A stretch of 64,000 bases of DNA from Apis mellifera (GCF_003254395.2 NC_037640.1:1329501-1393500), one strand, 5' to 3'; numbered from the stretch's first letter, positions 1 through 13,490 are shown. A program made the numbers and translations. The notes: generated by a model from the sequence alone, not told the origin.

Positions 1-560
1 TCGCGTTTAAACGGTGCTTATAGAAAATACCAAGTCTCCAACTTTCTGAGCAACGATTCCTCGCACTGCGAGTTACATTTGATTATTCGCGCAACGCCCT
101 CTATCCTTCATTCGCGAAATCTATATCATCTTCGCCACCACGATGGCTAGAGGGCTTTGCCATCACTTAATTTCGTAGTAGCGGAGCTCAAGAGAACTCT
201 ACGCGATCTCACCTTTATTTCCTTTCCTTACCTTTTTGGTTTGGTGGTCGTCGACGACGTCGTCGCTGTCGTCGTCGCCGCTGTCACCATTCGCAATTAA
301 TTGCGAATAATTCGTTGCTTTCGATAGGGTCAGGCTGGTATGTAGGGAGGATGTCGGTGGAAAGGAGGTTAAGAGAAGAACGCGCAATTGGACGATAGAA
401 CATCATGGATGACAATCGTTCCCTCGAGCCGAACGCAGTCGAGTCGATATTGCAGATTCATGTATTACTATATACACGTTCGAGATAGCGAAGAAAAATG
501 CAAGCACGCGTGAAACGCAACGATTTTTTTTTTTTTTTTTTTTGGCAAAATATTCGCGTC
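1..560. other. GC-normal island with a possible minus-strand exon end at 232
   Basis: On the minus strand an open, Asp-rich frame reaches AAAAAG followed by GTAAGG, a strong donor placing an exon end at 232. A CT-rich stretch ending TACCAG, about 80 nt upstream, could be its acceptor. The Asp run comes from GAC repeats (about 247-280), so coding is doubtful. The island also has a 20-bp palindrome (289-308) and a T20 run (524-543). Confidence 0.25.
289..308. promoter_or_regulatory. 20-bp perfect palindrome centred on AATTAATT
   Basis: ATTCGCAATT is followed directly by its reverse complement. The core AATTAATT resembles paired homeodomain half-sites. Function is unknown. Confidence 0.4.
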
Positions 561-3500
561 GCTTGTCGCTACATGCGTAGTCGTAACCTACTTACATTAG
601 TATGTATATATATGTATATATGTATATAGTTTTTTTTACGAACCGTTCCACGATTAATTAGGATCACAGCCATAGCTTTGAATACGAATACTCTTTGTTC
701 GTATTTTTTTAAGATCGATACGATTATTAATTACAATTAATAATTAATTAATAATTTGTTTGATGATGATAGTCGTAAGTTAAGTTGCAGGCTTTTTCTA
801 CTGTTATAACATCATTTTAAAGCGGCTACACATTGATTACGAAGGGACGTAGATTGCTGATAGTTCAACTAGTTGGGAAAACTAGGGAAAGGGAGAAGTG
901 TTAGAGAATGAAGATGAAGGTGCAAGAGATGGATCTTCCAGACTAGATAAGGCCGGCATGAAATTTCAAACAAAACTAGGCTAGAGGCAAGAAGCTGACT
1001 ACGTATACTGCTATTCTATCGTGTTTGACATAAATTGATCTATGCTTCCTACAACAGATGGGTCGAAATCTGATTTTTATATTTCTAATCTTTCGAAACT
1101 CTTTTTTCTTTTTTTGAGAAATTCTATCTATTTTTATAAAAAATAATCTTAACAAATTTACAAAGGATCTATTAAAAAAATTTTAACAATTAAATTTTAA
1201 CAAAAGAATTAAATTTTAACAAATTTTAATTGTAATTCTTGTAATTCTTTAAACTTAAATTTATAATCGCTATTAATAATATTCATTTTTTTATAAAATC
1301 TCTATTTTTCAATTTTATTTTATTTTTATATAAATTATAATAATAGATGTATTTTAAAATATATTTTATATTAATTTAATTTTATATTTTATATTATAAT
1401 AATAATTGATGAAATTCTATCAATGTAAAATCTGAACGGATTCAATTAAATTATATTATTAATCAAATTTATATTATCAAAAAATTCTCATAAATTAAAT
1501 GCAGATTTTTATGCAAAATTAAATTTTTATAAATATGATTAAAGAAATGGATTTTAAAAAGAGGTTTGCTCTATTTCTCAAATGTAATAATATTATTTGT
1601 ATCTTATATATAAATATTTTTATATATTTTATATAAATATTTTGTATTTTTGTTTGCATTTTAGATTCTTGTATATTCAAATTTTGCATAAATGTAAAAA
1701 TATCCCTAGTTCGCTCATAAATTAATTATTCTTTATTTGATTTTCGAGTTTTGATGCAATTAGTTATCTACAGAAATATTTTCCTTACTGATTTTTATGA
1801 TTTTAAAATATGTTATCGAAGATAGAGATACTGAACAACTTTTCTCTCTATATCACTGTTAGCAGATAAACAAAAAGCACATTCGATGCTACATATATTT
1901 GTATGAAATCAGATTTACATTGAATCAAATTTGATAATACTAACTCAAACCTGATCATCTCTCGCATAGTGCATAGAGCTTTCATCTGCATAATTTATAA
2001 ATAAAAAATAAAATTAGGTTTGAATTAGTTTTATTGTAGCAGATCGTCGTGAGATGTTGGTCAATCAAGACGTATTATAATAATTCTTTATAGAGTTTTT
2101 TTGCGAATATCTCGAAAACTAACTAAAACTGAGCTGTAATGACATATATAGAAAACAGTTGTTCAGAATATTGATTTTGACAACACATTTCGAAATCATT
2201 AGAAACAAAGAGAATGATTCTTTTATAAATAATTACCAATATTAAATATTAAAAACATTTCAATACTCGAAACTCTTTTTGAATTTCCAAAGATTTCGAG
2301 TCCCATCCCTATTTTCTAAGTTAAAAAAAATGCTCGACAAAGCTAGATTGTTGCATTTTAAGCGGAATTCGAGAGCTTTCTCGTCATCATAACGATCGCG
2401 GCCCGATCGGATCCATCTCGTTTCAATCCGAATCGATCATTGGCGTTGATCCAAGTTGACAACTGGTTACTCGTTTATCTTCGTCGAGTAGAAAAAATAA
2501 AAATCTGTCATCGTTCGGGCGCGATCGAAAGGGCGACATAAGGACACGAATAGTTGACCAGTTGGTGATTAGCACGATGAGATGCGTCGAGTGAAACGAA
2601 TGAAATTTTGATATTAAATTTCAGAATGGAATTCGATCGGGCGATGACGAATGTCAGTGATGCTGATAATAACGGTGATGATGACAACGATAACGATCAC
2701 ATCGACTTTTCTACGATCACTACACGATACATCTACTTCGATTAACCTTTCTACGTTAGGAGCATAGACACTTCTAGCCTCTTCCTCTTTTCCGTTCCAA
2801 TCGTTCGTCAATTTGCGGTGAAAAATCGATTCGAGTCTTGCTTTGTTGTGGAATGGAAAAATTTGCCATTTTTTCAAATATGTAGAATAAACCGGGATTG
2901 AAAGTAACGGAGTACAAAATCTACGTGTTGAATAACTCAGAATTTATATGTTATAATAATAATTGCAAATTTTGAATATACGATGTAAAATCATTTTTCA
3001 ATTTTGTTATTTTATTATTAAAATATTCATATATATTGTATAAAAAAATATGAAAAATTCGTTATCAATACAATTTCTCATCTTAATTTTTATGGTAAAG
3101 TTGAAAATATTAAAAATTTTTCTATCTACTAAGAAAAGGGATTTCAGATATAAAAATTTAAGAATCATATTAAAATTGTATTCTAATAATAGAGATATGC
3201 AATAGTATGGAGAAAATTATTTTTCTTTATGTAAATATATATATTTTTTTTTAAATATATAATCTGATCTTTTGAAATAATCTTTTTTTTAATTTTTGTG
3301 CATCTCCTAAATAAAAATTTTAAATTTAAAAAATTTATTAAAATTTGTGAAAAATAGATTCGAAAATTGTAATTATTTGTAATTATTTGGTCAAAGTTAA
3401 AAATAACATTATAATTAAAAATATTTTTAAATCAAATTTTTAAATTTAATACGAATTTGAGAATAAACTTTCGAAACATTTAAAAATCTGAAAACAAACT

Positions 3501-4550
3501 ATATAAGAATACATAAGAACTTGCTTTTAGAAATTCTTGAAACTTAAATTTATAATGAGCTAATAATAATAATGTTATTTCTGGTTTGTAAAAAATTAAA
3601 TTTTTATGTTTTATTTTCAGTAATGAATTACTGAAATTATATCAGTTGAGATAAGTTTTGATACGAAATTTAAACACGAATTAATTATTATTTAGTTATA
3701 TTTTGAAGTTCAAGAACTCGAAACTTTTTGACTTTCGAAAAGTTTTGAGATTTCAAAGTTTCAAGTATTTTATTCTTAGTTATAATTATATTGGATAAGA
3801 AATATTGTCTTATTTATCTATTTCCAAATGAAGAATACATGGAATATAAAGATTAAATATATAAAGAATTCATAAAAAGTGATTTAAATATTTATAATAA
3901 TTATGATTCAGAATAATATTTAGTTTTATAAAAATATTATAAATTTTATTATTTTTTCTCTTTTTATCTATCAACTCAAATATCTCATTTTCTTTTTATT
4001 ATTTTGTAATTTTTATTATATATTAATATAATTATATTAATATAATAAATTAATATTAATATAATATAATTTTGATTTTTTTTAATGAGATTACGTCAAT
4101 TGACCTGAGATCATTTTGATTGATAATTTTGTTATTACATATTATAAAGCAAAACGATATGATTTGATAATTTCATATAAATATGTAAGATTGTCATACA
4201 TATATAAATTTTTAGCTTAAAATGTATACAAGATATTTATAAAAATTTATGAAATTTCAGCAGTACACAGCACTCATCAAAACAAGCAAAAAAATTTTAA
4301 TAAACATAAAAACCATCAATTTCAGAAACATTCTACTTTTTCTTTCTCTTTTTTCTTTTTCTATTTTTTTTTTAATGACAGCATAATAGATTTTATTTTA
4401 ATTACAAATATATAATATCTGAAACTAATCCAAAAAAATATATCAATTATATTAACCTAATTTAATAAACTCTAACATTATATAACACAAACATCAGGGA
4501 TCTTTTAACGCATGCAATGTATATATCTATGATAAAATAATAGAAATATG
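561..4550. other. AT-rich sequence with no supported gene
   Basis: Almost all of it is A/T-rich with short homopolymers. A small island at about 2340-2880 has ordinary composition, but its minus-strand open frame starts at TTG and looks like chance. I see no exon signals that fit together. Confidence 0.5.
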
Positions 4551-4566
4551 TGTTGAAATGAACAAT

Positions 4567-4852
4567 ATATCGAATAAATGCCGTATAAAAATTAATAATA
4601 AAAAAATTTCATAAATTCATAAATTTCATAAAACTTATATAATTTTTAGATCTATATTTATTTATTTTTTTTTGTTTGTTTTAATATTATATGCTTCTGA
4701 AATGAATGAACAAATATATCGAATAAATGCCGTATAAAAATTAATAATAAAAAAATTTCATAAATTCATAAATTTCATAAAACTTATATAATTTTTAGAT
4801 CTATATTTATTTATTTTTTTTTGTTTGTTTTAATATTATATGCTTCTGAAAT
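4567..4852. repeat. Identical 149-bp tandem duplication
   Basis: Two head-to-tail copies (about 4567-4703 and 4716-4852) share a run from CGAATAAATGCC to TGCTTCTGAAAT with no difference I can find. They are joined by a short linker with a one-base difference. Identity this high in AT-rich DNA points to a recent duplication, or to an assembly artefact. Confidence 0.9.
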
Positions 4853-4919
4853 TTGGCAATAATTTTTATAAACACTCTACGTAATATTTTCTACGTCATT
4901 TCTATGTTTTCAAAATGAA

Positions 4920-5830
4920 ACTGTTACTTTTGACCCCAGTTTATTCTCGTTGAACGATTTCGAACGGAACATCGAAAGTAGGGAAAGATCAAAAAAGACT
5001 GACTAGAGACCCGTTGTGCAACCGACGAAGATGGACCGTCGCCATTTTCCCTTTCACTTCAACGAAAGCGTGCATCAGTGGGTCGAAGCTACTGCTAAGT
5101 AGTTAGGAGGGACCGTGATATCGGACGTATACGTTCATTTAAATCGTTATCTACCGATCTAAATATCAGCTACTCGAAAAAAGAAGCAAACACATCGAGA
5201 CTATGTCGACAAGCGAGAACAACAACAGTGTCTACCGTTTTTATTATTATTTTTTTCTCTTCAAGCGTGCAAAAGTCACCTTTCCGGAGACCCGAGATTA
5301 GCTTGCTTTCGCGATATCTTATCGTGTTTAATTTTACAAAGAAAATACATATGTGTATTAATGTCAATTTAAATGATGGAATAACTTCCTAAAAAACTTC
5401 ATTCGCGACGACAAACGAGTTATTGTGTGTTTATTGGTGTGTTTATTCCATCGAGACGACGAGTATGTTTCAAGATCGTTTCTTTTTACCGACTTTTTAA
5501 TAGTGGAACGTGAAACAGCGGAATAGCCACTCGGGTCTAGATAAAATACAACAGAGATCGGAAGTGCCATTCAATCCGAGACATGTCTTTTAATAACTAT
5601 TTTGATTATTTTTTTTTTCGGGTCTCTTTCAAGGTCGAACAAATTTACTACCGAATCGCTCTTACTACAGCGATTTATCTAATGACTAGAATGCTATCTG
5701 CTAGACAAAGCGTTACGTATCTACGTCTAATAACTAATAATCTACGACATCGATCGAGTTTTCTCGAAAATCTTATCTATCAGCTTCTAAACGAGAACAT
5801 TTGTACGCTGTTTTCGTAGCGATTCTCTAT
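4920..5830. other. GC-normal island with a 23-codon ATG frame
   Basis: A short plus-strand frame (5031-5102) begins with ATG and ends with TAG, reading MDRRHFPFHFNESVHQWV and five more residues. Longer frames here begin at non-ATG codons or look random. No flanking splice sites stand out, so I treat the island as non-coding or regulatory. Confidence 0.2.
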
Positions 5831-7860
5831 TCGGTGAATCACGAATTAGCGAGGAATGTAAAGAAGACTTGTAAAGATAAAGATAAAGAAAAAATTTCAT
5901 TTAGAGGTAATAAAATGAAAAAATGTAAAATAAAAATAACTGAATGAAATTAATTAGAATAATATATTAATGCCTGAATTTTAGTTGAATATTTGGATCA
6001 CTTATAAATCACTGAAATGCTAATATCTGAATATATTTAAGATGTATTTAAGAATATTTAAAATCAGTCTACAATAAATCAGAAAAAATTCTGAGTTTTA
6101 AATCTTACATAATCCATATATATAAATTTAATAAGAATCTAATACTAAGTGGTTTTATGTTTGAGATTATAAGATTATAAGAAATTGAACAACTTTCATT
6201 TCTTTCTTAAGATTAAAGATTTAAAAATCGATTATAAATAATCAAGATTTTTTGCAAATTTGAAAAAAATATTTTTTTTTTATTGACTGAATTTTAATAA
6301 TGTTACGATTCATTATAAATGTAATTTTAAGATCTAAGATTTATGAATAGAATTTATTAATCTATAACAATAACATCGGTAATTATAAGTCAAATATATC
6401 ATTTCTTCAGAGAAACTCGATTTCGATTAATCATTGAAAAATCTCGTTGAGATCGTCATGTATTCGCATATTTGTTTACGAATAAATTATTCTTATTGAT
6501 ATGAAGAGCTAAAAAAATAATTTCAAGATGCAGATTTAAAAAAATTGAAATCTAATCTAAAAAAATATCTAATCTCCTCAAAAAAATATTACAATCTTTT
6601 GTTCTATTAACTTTGAAAAACTACTTCTTTTTTTATTAAATTTAAATTGATTAAATTTTTTAGTATTGTAGATCGGTTATTACTCAATTTAAATTTTAGT
6701 AGTAAGTACTCAATGAGCTCTTATTATCCAAATATTATTTCAGGTATTCGAAATGTTTATCATAATTTGAACTTAACTTTCAAAATTTAAATATTTGAAT
6801 TTGTATTTCTTTTTTTTGTTTACTATTTATATTCGTATACATCTAATTATAGTACACTATTTCTAATATTTGTTATAATTTCGTTCTTGATTGTTCTACA
6901 TTCTTGGCTATTCTTTATATTGTACCAGGTAATCGTAATGCATTAATAATTTGTTCTCAAATAAATAAAAAAATAAGTAAAATGATTAAATAAAAAGACA
7001 CATGCTTATTTTGTTTTTTATACTCTTCATGAAAATAAAACAAATATATATAGTATGATTGGATTTTTATATTATCTTCAATTATGTTATAAATAAACAA
7101 TATGACATTTAATAGTCACTATTGAGATGACTATTAATAGTCACTATTTCAAGCTTCAGAAAACAACCAAATTAATTATATTTCTATGCCAAATTAAGAT
7201 AAATTAAGATTTTTATTGATCGAGATGATTAATTTTTTTTTAAATTTGATTTATTCTAAATTGAAATATTAATAAGAAAATTTTATCTGAATAATTATGA
7301 AAAAAATTCAAATGCAGATATATTTGAATACTCAGATTTAAGTTCGAATATTCGAATACTCATATCCAGTTTTCAAACCAGATCAAACCAATTCAAATTA
7401 TAATATTATATTTTAGATTAAAAACTAAAACTCGGATGAAAATAACTACAAGAATGCCCAATTTTTTACCTTGCTTTTTGCTTGTTTAACCATCGCAGAA
7501 TTATCCTGGAATTAAAATTCTACTTTTTAAAGCATAGAAATTTATGCCTCGAAAATGCTTTTAGAAATTTAAGATACGCATCAAAAAAAACACGAATTTT
7601 TTTCTATCTCATTCGAGCTAATGAAATAAGCGAAATAAAAAAAAAATCGTCAATAATTTTTAAAATATTGAATAACTGAAGAATTCTACGATCTTAAACG
7701 TACGACAGTTATTTGACAGGTACCACTGCAGCCAATAAAAATTCTAACAAAAAGAACTTATAACTATTAATTAAATAAAATAGCTTAATTAAAAAAAAAA
7801 GAAAATAAATGTAATGCACGATATAGAGAAGAAAAAGAGACGTAATAAAAGATTAAAGGA
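5831..7860. other. AT-rich sequence, nothing supported
   Basis: There is no coding signal. The only local structure is a short repeated TAATAGTCACTATT (near 7110 and 7134). Confidence 0.5.
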
Positions 7861-8080
7861 CAAATAGATTCCTCGCTAAATCGTGAAAGACCATTAAACC
7901 CTGTAATGCGTAATAGCACTCGACTAAATGGCACGTGGAATCCTACCGGGTTCATTCGCGATAGTAGTTACGTTAATTCGATAAATAGAAAGACGAACAG
8001 ACGTGATTGATCAAACGTTCAATTACGAGAAGGCAGAAAGAAAAATAGCAAATATACAACATGTACTTACATACATTACG

Positions 8081-8096
8081 TGTGCGCATGCGCACA
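8081..8096. promoter_or_regulatory. 16-bp palindrome containing a perfect NRF-1/Ewg site
   Basis: TGTGCGCATGCGCACA is self-complementary. Its inner 12 bases, TGCGCATGCGCA (8083-8094), match the YGCGCAYGCGCR consensus. It lies in a small island (7860-8340) followed by a purine-rich tract (8099-8215). It could mark a promoter, but I cannot assign a gene to it. Confidence 0.45.
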
Positions 8097-8098
8097 TA

Positions 8099-8215
8099 AG
8101 AGAGAGAGAAAGAGAGAAACAGAAGAGAAAGAAGGAGGGAGTAAAAAGTTCATGAATAGTGGGAAAGCAGAAAAAAGAAAAAGAGAAAGAGAAACAGAGG
8201 AAAAAGAGGGGCGCG
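8099..8215. repeat. Purine-rich (GA/AAG) tract
   Basis: Over 100 bases are nearly all A and G on the plus strand. Both strands give low-complexity open frames here that should not be read as genes. Confidence 0.7.
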
Positions 8216-8340
8216 TTGAGGAGGTACTAGAAAAAAATGGCATTGCCGTAAAATTCAGACTATAGAAATACAAGTATTCATATATCGAGATACGATTAAA
8301 GCGAAACTTATGCAGAGGACACGCGTGTTCTATTAGTCGA

Positions 8341-9249
8341 TAAATGCTAATTGAAGAGTTCTTGTAATATAAAACATTGTAAATGCGAATATTGAAAAAT
8401 TCTATATTCCAATTGGAATATATGAAATAAATTTAAGTTTTTTGTAGATAGTCATAATAGTTATTATTAATAATCATGTTAAAAGCAAATTAGCATCACT
8501 AGTATATCAAACATTTTTATAAAACATTTTAAATACCAATTCAAATGGTTATTTTACTGTTTTTTAACTTTTGTCTATTACTATTTGATTTAAGGTTAAT
8601 TGATTGTTGATTTCTTAATCCATTTGAAGAGATAAAATCATAAAAATCAAACAATGTATGGTAGATACATTGAAGAATATAATAAATATATTTCTATTAT
8701 TAAAACTACAGTTCAAGGCTATGTTAAAATTTATATATATTAAATAGTTTTACAATAATTTACTTGGAATATAATAAAATATACTTTCATTAATATATTC
8801 TATTTATGAAAATAAAAATACATTATATAAAGAAATATATTTTTTCTATGCAAGTTATTCTGAAAAAGAAATAAGTAAGATTGGTACTTTATATATACCA
8901 GATATATTATTTATAAATTTAAATAAATGATATATTAAATTTTCTTTAAAATTAAAGCATAGTAGATACATGCAGAATTTTCTACAAATATAAATTCCTT
9001 TACCATAAATTTATGTAAAAAATAAAAAATTTTGTGATTCATTTGAATTATTATATTTTTTTATTTAAATTTTATAAATAAACTGCTGTTTATTTTTTTA
9101 TTGAAAGCTATTGAAAGATTTTTAAATATTCAAAAAATCTCAAACATTTTATAACTTTACTTTTAACTGACATATAATATTAATATTTGTTGTATAATAA
9201 TCTTTAATTGAATTCATAATTATAACTTAAATTGTAAATAACTTTAAGT
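8341..9249. other. AT-rich sequence, nothing supported
   Basis: This lies just downstream of the minus-strand gene. I see no exons or repeats that stand out. Confidence 0.45.
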
Positions 9250-10588
9250 TTTTATTATTTATTATGATATCTCAAACCTTCAGAAAGTTATGATGTACAT
9301 GAATATGTATATCTCAATTTTATCAATAGCAACTACAGTTTTTAAAAAAATTTGATTTTTCAACACTCACATTGTTCTCAACAAAAGTTAATGTATCTAT
9401 ATATATATATAAATATATATTTTAATTTCAGCAAAGCAGTTAGTTGAATTTAAACAATTTCCATCTTTTTCCTGAAAAAAAATTTAATTTTTAAAAATTT
9501 CCTATAAGAACTCTTCAATTCACAAGATTCGATCATAACTTACATCTATGCCGTTCGCGTTCGATATTCGGTACATATCATTGAGCAAAGCCGAAGGTAC
9601 AAAAATCGGGAGTCGGATTCGCGATTCCGAAGAGCGGGGGGGCGTAAACACGGATCTCCTTGGATTCGACCGAGCCTATTCGAATCATGAAATAGCGTCG
9701 TGTTACGGCCATGCGTCTCTCTACTCGTTAACAAAAATAAGTATCGCTTGGAAGCTAGGCCGCTACACGACGACGATCATCAAAACCATGGACGAGGAGG
9801 ATTACATATACTCGGTGCGCGAGCGTGGCAAGGATTGCCGCGAACTTCGTTCCTCGGAACGACACGAGGGGGCATAACCTCGAGGAACGGAAAGTATAAT
9901 TACAGTTAGGAAGTTCGAGGCGCTCGCCACTCGAAAGGACGCAATTCATAGAAGGACGCCTTAAATTGCGCGCGAATAAAAATGTGATTCAACCGATAGA
10001 GAAACAGCGCGTGCCCATACGAAAAAAGGACCCATAGGAAAAACTTATCGCCTGCGAACATTTTACGAACAACTTACGTGCTAATACTTTGAAAAATGCT
10101 TGTCCTCGATCCTCGATCACATTACTTTTGTATACTCGCCATCTGTGTCGTTCCCTGCTATTCTTTTTTTTTTTTTTAAAAACTACTTAATTCGACCTAA
10201 GTTTTTAACGCTACCTTTGGACGTTTTGGCTTTTGCTCGTTCGTTCGGGTGTTTGATTTCTCTGTATTGCGTGTCGCGCATCGAATGTCGCGTATCGGCT
10301 GACGCTACCAATCGAGGTCGCTGCGATCGCTTTTTTCGGATATTTAATTCCGTTTAATTCCCTGCAGACCGGGACGAGAAGAAAGATTCGACGAGAGCAT
10401 CATCTATGATCCGTGTGAAGATCACAGAGTTAATTTGCTCGATTATCGAATGGTAAAGAGAATTTTTATGTTTTGAATCGAGAATAAATTGGAGGGTAAG
10501 CCGTGCGCGTAATTCGATTAATACCCCTTTCCTTCTATGCGTAGTGTTCGCAATCCCCACACTCGGACAGCGTGGGTGTGGACGGGCA
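9250..10588 (-). other. Probable 3'UTR of the minus-strand gene
   Basis: After the stop at 10589 the sequence keeps ordinary base composition to about 9540, unlike the AT-rich DNA on both sides. This fits a transcribed 3'UTR. The nearest AATAAA signals on the minus strand that I can place read as TTTATT at 9251-9256 and 9258-9263, so the end is an estimate. Short open frames here lie on both strands and look like chance. The 3' end could be much nearer the stop. Confidence 0.4.
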
Positions 10589-10756
10589 CTAGGTGGGATT
10601 CGAGTCCTCGTAGGCCTTTTCATAGTCTCGTCGACGAATCACCGCAAAGTGTGTCATCTGAAAAGAGTTGGTCTTCTTGCAGCCACGCTCCAACGTGCCA
10701 GTCATACTGTAACCCATGTTGAAGTCGCTCGACGATACGTTCGACGTCAGGTACAA
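10589..10756 (-). CDS. Terminal coding exon 5: residues 144-198 and stop
   Basis: A textbook acceptor (CTGTTTTTCAG) on the minus strand precedes 55 open codons and TAG at 10589-10591. The segment starts LYLTSNVSSSDFNMGYSMTG, contains an N-V-S sequon at Asn149 and a single cysteine at 169, and ends in a charged helix-like tail rich in Arg, Asp, Glu and Tyr. Alternating polar and hydrophobic residues suggest that exons 4-5 form a beta-rich domain. With the other exons the product is 198 residues with six cysteines (6, 8, 59, 60, 102, 169). There is no signal peptide, no clear transmembrane segment, and no family I can name. Of the four coding exons this is the one with the most convincing coding character. 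Confidence 0.7.
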   Translation of the reverse strand: MYLTSNVSSSDFNMGYSMTGTLERGCKKTNSFQMTHFAVIRRRDYEKAYEDSNPT

Positions 10757-11104
10757 CTGAAAAACAGAAGCAAACGAGCGTCATTGCGAAATTTTCTTTT
10801 TACAGTGAAACGCTGATTACTCGAGTTTTGATTAGCTAAATGACTAATTATTGTCGTGGATACTAATCTAAAAAAAAAAAAGAAAGAATAATTAAATTGT
10901 TATAATCTATTTTTTTGTATTAGCTATGTACTATTTTATATAATAAGTACTTGAAAACTTCATAATGGAAAACTGAGTTCATTTTTTATTAATTTTCGAT
11001 ATAATATCATTTATAAGAATTGATAAAATATCAATTTCAAGAATTTATGCATCTACAAAAGATATATATAAGCTTTTTTTTATATTATATATTATATATT
11101 GTAC

Positions 11105-11375
11105 GATATTAATATATTTCTGAAACATCTTTAGAAAGACAATTCCGGAGGCCAAAATAAGCACAAAAGTTGGAAAAATGTTGATTAAAACATTTATTAT
11201 GAACAATTAAAGTTTGCATTAAATGAAATGAAATGGGAATAGAAGCGATAACTTTATCATATTTTTGTCATAAACTTAGAAAACTTATAAATAAATCTAA
11301 TATATAATATTTTTGCATACCAATTTTTATATTTTTTTTTAATCTTTTAAGTATCTTACGAATATATTAAGATAT
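11105..11375. repeat. Fold-back (MITE-like) repeat, copy 1
   Basis: It has family features: ATTAATATATT at the edge, GGCCAAAATAAGCACAAAAGTT in the left arm, GTTTGCATTAAATGAAATG near the centre, and a degraded right arm ending near CGAATATATTAA. The arms are diverged from each other. Confidence 0.6.
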
Positions 11376-12009
11376 CGCGTAAATTTATATCAAGATGAAA
11401 CTTGTTAAGATAGTATATTATATGTAACTATATTATATGTAAAATTAATATTAACTATAAATTTTAGTTTATATTACACTTTTAATATATTATCTAATTA
11501 TCTTAGATGGTTAATTATAATCAGAAAGATATCAAATAATTGATCAGAACGAAGCATGACATTCTTATTATCGGGAGTCATAAAATCGATACATATATGG
11601 TACAAGATTATATTAATATTAGTTGCAAGGTTATGTTATGTTGAGCTACATTTTAAAAGAGAATCTTTTATAAGAAAAACAATGACTTCATATTTCAAAT
11701 TTATATTCTATTTTCATAATCAAATTTCTTGATTAAATATCATAAAATATATTAAATTAAATTAATTTTAATTTTAATTAATAATAAGTTAATCATCATA
11801 GTTAGATCAACTTAGAAATTTTTACAATATTGATTCGTTGTTTTTTACCTGTTAATTAAATGTTATAATATATATGTTATATATATTATTATTATATTAT
11901 TATAAATTATATATATATATTATTATAACATATATAAAATTGATTATATATAATATATATAAAAAAGATTATATTGTAATAGATACACATATAATAAATA
12001 TACATATAA

Positions 12010-12310
12010 TGTTAATATTAATATATTTGTGGGATATCTTTAAAAATTAATTTCAAAGACCAAAATAAATAAAAATATATAAAAATATTGATTAAAATTT
12101 ATTTATTAAGTTAAAAGTGATTTAAAGTTGCATTAATAAAAATAAAATGGAAATAGATTAATATATATTTATTTCCACAATGGCATATTTCACTCTATTT
12201 TTACTTCGTTTCATCTAAATACAATTGTTTATGATTTAAAAATAAATTTTTGTATAGCAACTTTTAAATTTATTTTAGTTTTTAGAAACGATCTTAAGAT
12301 TTTATGTTTT
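12010..12310. repeat. Fold-back (MITE-like) repeat, copy 2
   Basis: The left arm carries ATTAATATATTTGTGGGATATC and AGACCAAAATAAA. The right arm carries the complement-type TTCGTTTCATCTAAATACAA. The two arms can pair across most of the element. Confidence 0.65.
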
Positions 12311-12615
12311 AATTGTACTATTTATTTCTTGTTTTTCTTTTCATAATGATCAATCATAGATATCTGAATAAAATAAAGTATTGGAAAATTTTTATATTTT
12401 TAATTGTTTCAGAATATTCAGATTTAGTTTTTCCTGATTATACGTAAAACTATTTATGCAAACATGTTCCAATTAGTTCGGATAATTGACGTTCTATTGT
12501 ATATTTAATAACGTGCTCGCGTTTTCTTGCGTTCGTATGGAAAATCCGATCGTCGATGATCGTTTCGAGCAAGCCAACGAAAACAAGTAACGCGAGGGGT
12601 TGGAATAGCGTATAC

Positions 12616-12709
12616 CTTGAAATCAGGATCGGTTGTCATTCTTTTGAAAGAGCCGACGATGTAAAGCGTACCAGTTCCTGTGTCCACCATTTTTGCTTGA
12701 GTGCTGTAC
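12616..12709 (-). CDS. Exon 4 of the same gene: residues 112-143
   Basis: This 94-nt exon runs on the minus strand from a TGGTTTCAG acceptor to a donor AAG then GTATACG. The first base completes the codon split with exon 3 (AG plus G, Arg112). The next 31 codons are open and contain MVDTGTGTLYIVGSFKRM, a pattern like two beta strands with a Gly/Thr turn. It leaves at phase 0. Together exons 3 and 4 are 213 nt, a multiple of three, so the pair could be skipped without shifting the frame. I do not recognise the motif. Confidence 0.65.
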
Positions 12710-13487
12710 CTGAAACCACGAAAATTTGATAAGTGACGCATAAAGTGAAAATTAAAATATCATTTCAATCTTAAAAATAACAATGTTTACGATTTTTATG
12801 AATTTATGGAACATAATTAAAATATCCAATTAAACATTAACAGATAGTTAATAAAACATGCAGAATAGAGTGGGATAAGAAAAATTAAAATTGTATTATT
12901 TATGATTTATTAATTTTTAACTTGTATTAATATGGCATTAATTTTTAAGATTTAATATAAATATAATATAAAAAGATAATTTATGCAAAATTATTAAATT
13001 TTTGAAATGTTGAGGAAGTTTGAGATCTTAATTCTTTGTTTTTTAATTTTTATTTTTTATTATATTGTCAATATTATCGTTTTATTTAATACATATTTAC
13101 ATATTCATTTTAAAATGTAAAGTGTATGTAAAATGATATTCACAATATAAATATGCAAATAAGAAATATTTATGCAAAATATAAATGCATAATTTTCATT
13201 AATCTACATATTTAATTTTTTTAATCCGAAATTTTTTTATATAAATTATTGAATAAACATTTATCAAATTAATAAATTAAAATAAACATGTAATAAATAA
13301 TGAAAAATAATTTTTTAAATTGGACACCTCAAAATCTTCAAAAAGATTTTAGATTTTAATATCTAAATACTAGAAAATTATTACAGAATTTATTATAGAA
13401 AATATTTTGTTTGATATTAAAATGAATAGAAAACAAAAATAGCAATAATTGATTATTCGATGTAACGATGTAATGTAATTCGATGTA

Positions 13488-13490
<3 letters not shown>

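Larger units (their letters stand above)
10757..12615 (-). other. Intron 4 (1.86 kb)
   Basis: This intron is AT-rich and bounded by GTATACG at its 5' end and TTTTTCAG at its 3' end. It holds two fold-back repeat copies (about 11105-11375 and 12010-12310). I see nothing else in it. Confidence 0.55.

Noticed and set aside
8076..8273. Open frames on both strands over the purine tract
   Set aside because: Low-complexity GA sequence is open in several frames by composition.
12616..12709. FGF-like KNGGHRNWYA word in a second frame of exon 4
   Set aside because: The frame stops after 28 codons and no beta-trefoil pattern precedes it. The other frame fits the downstream exon.
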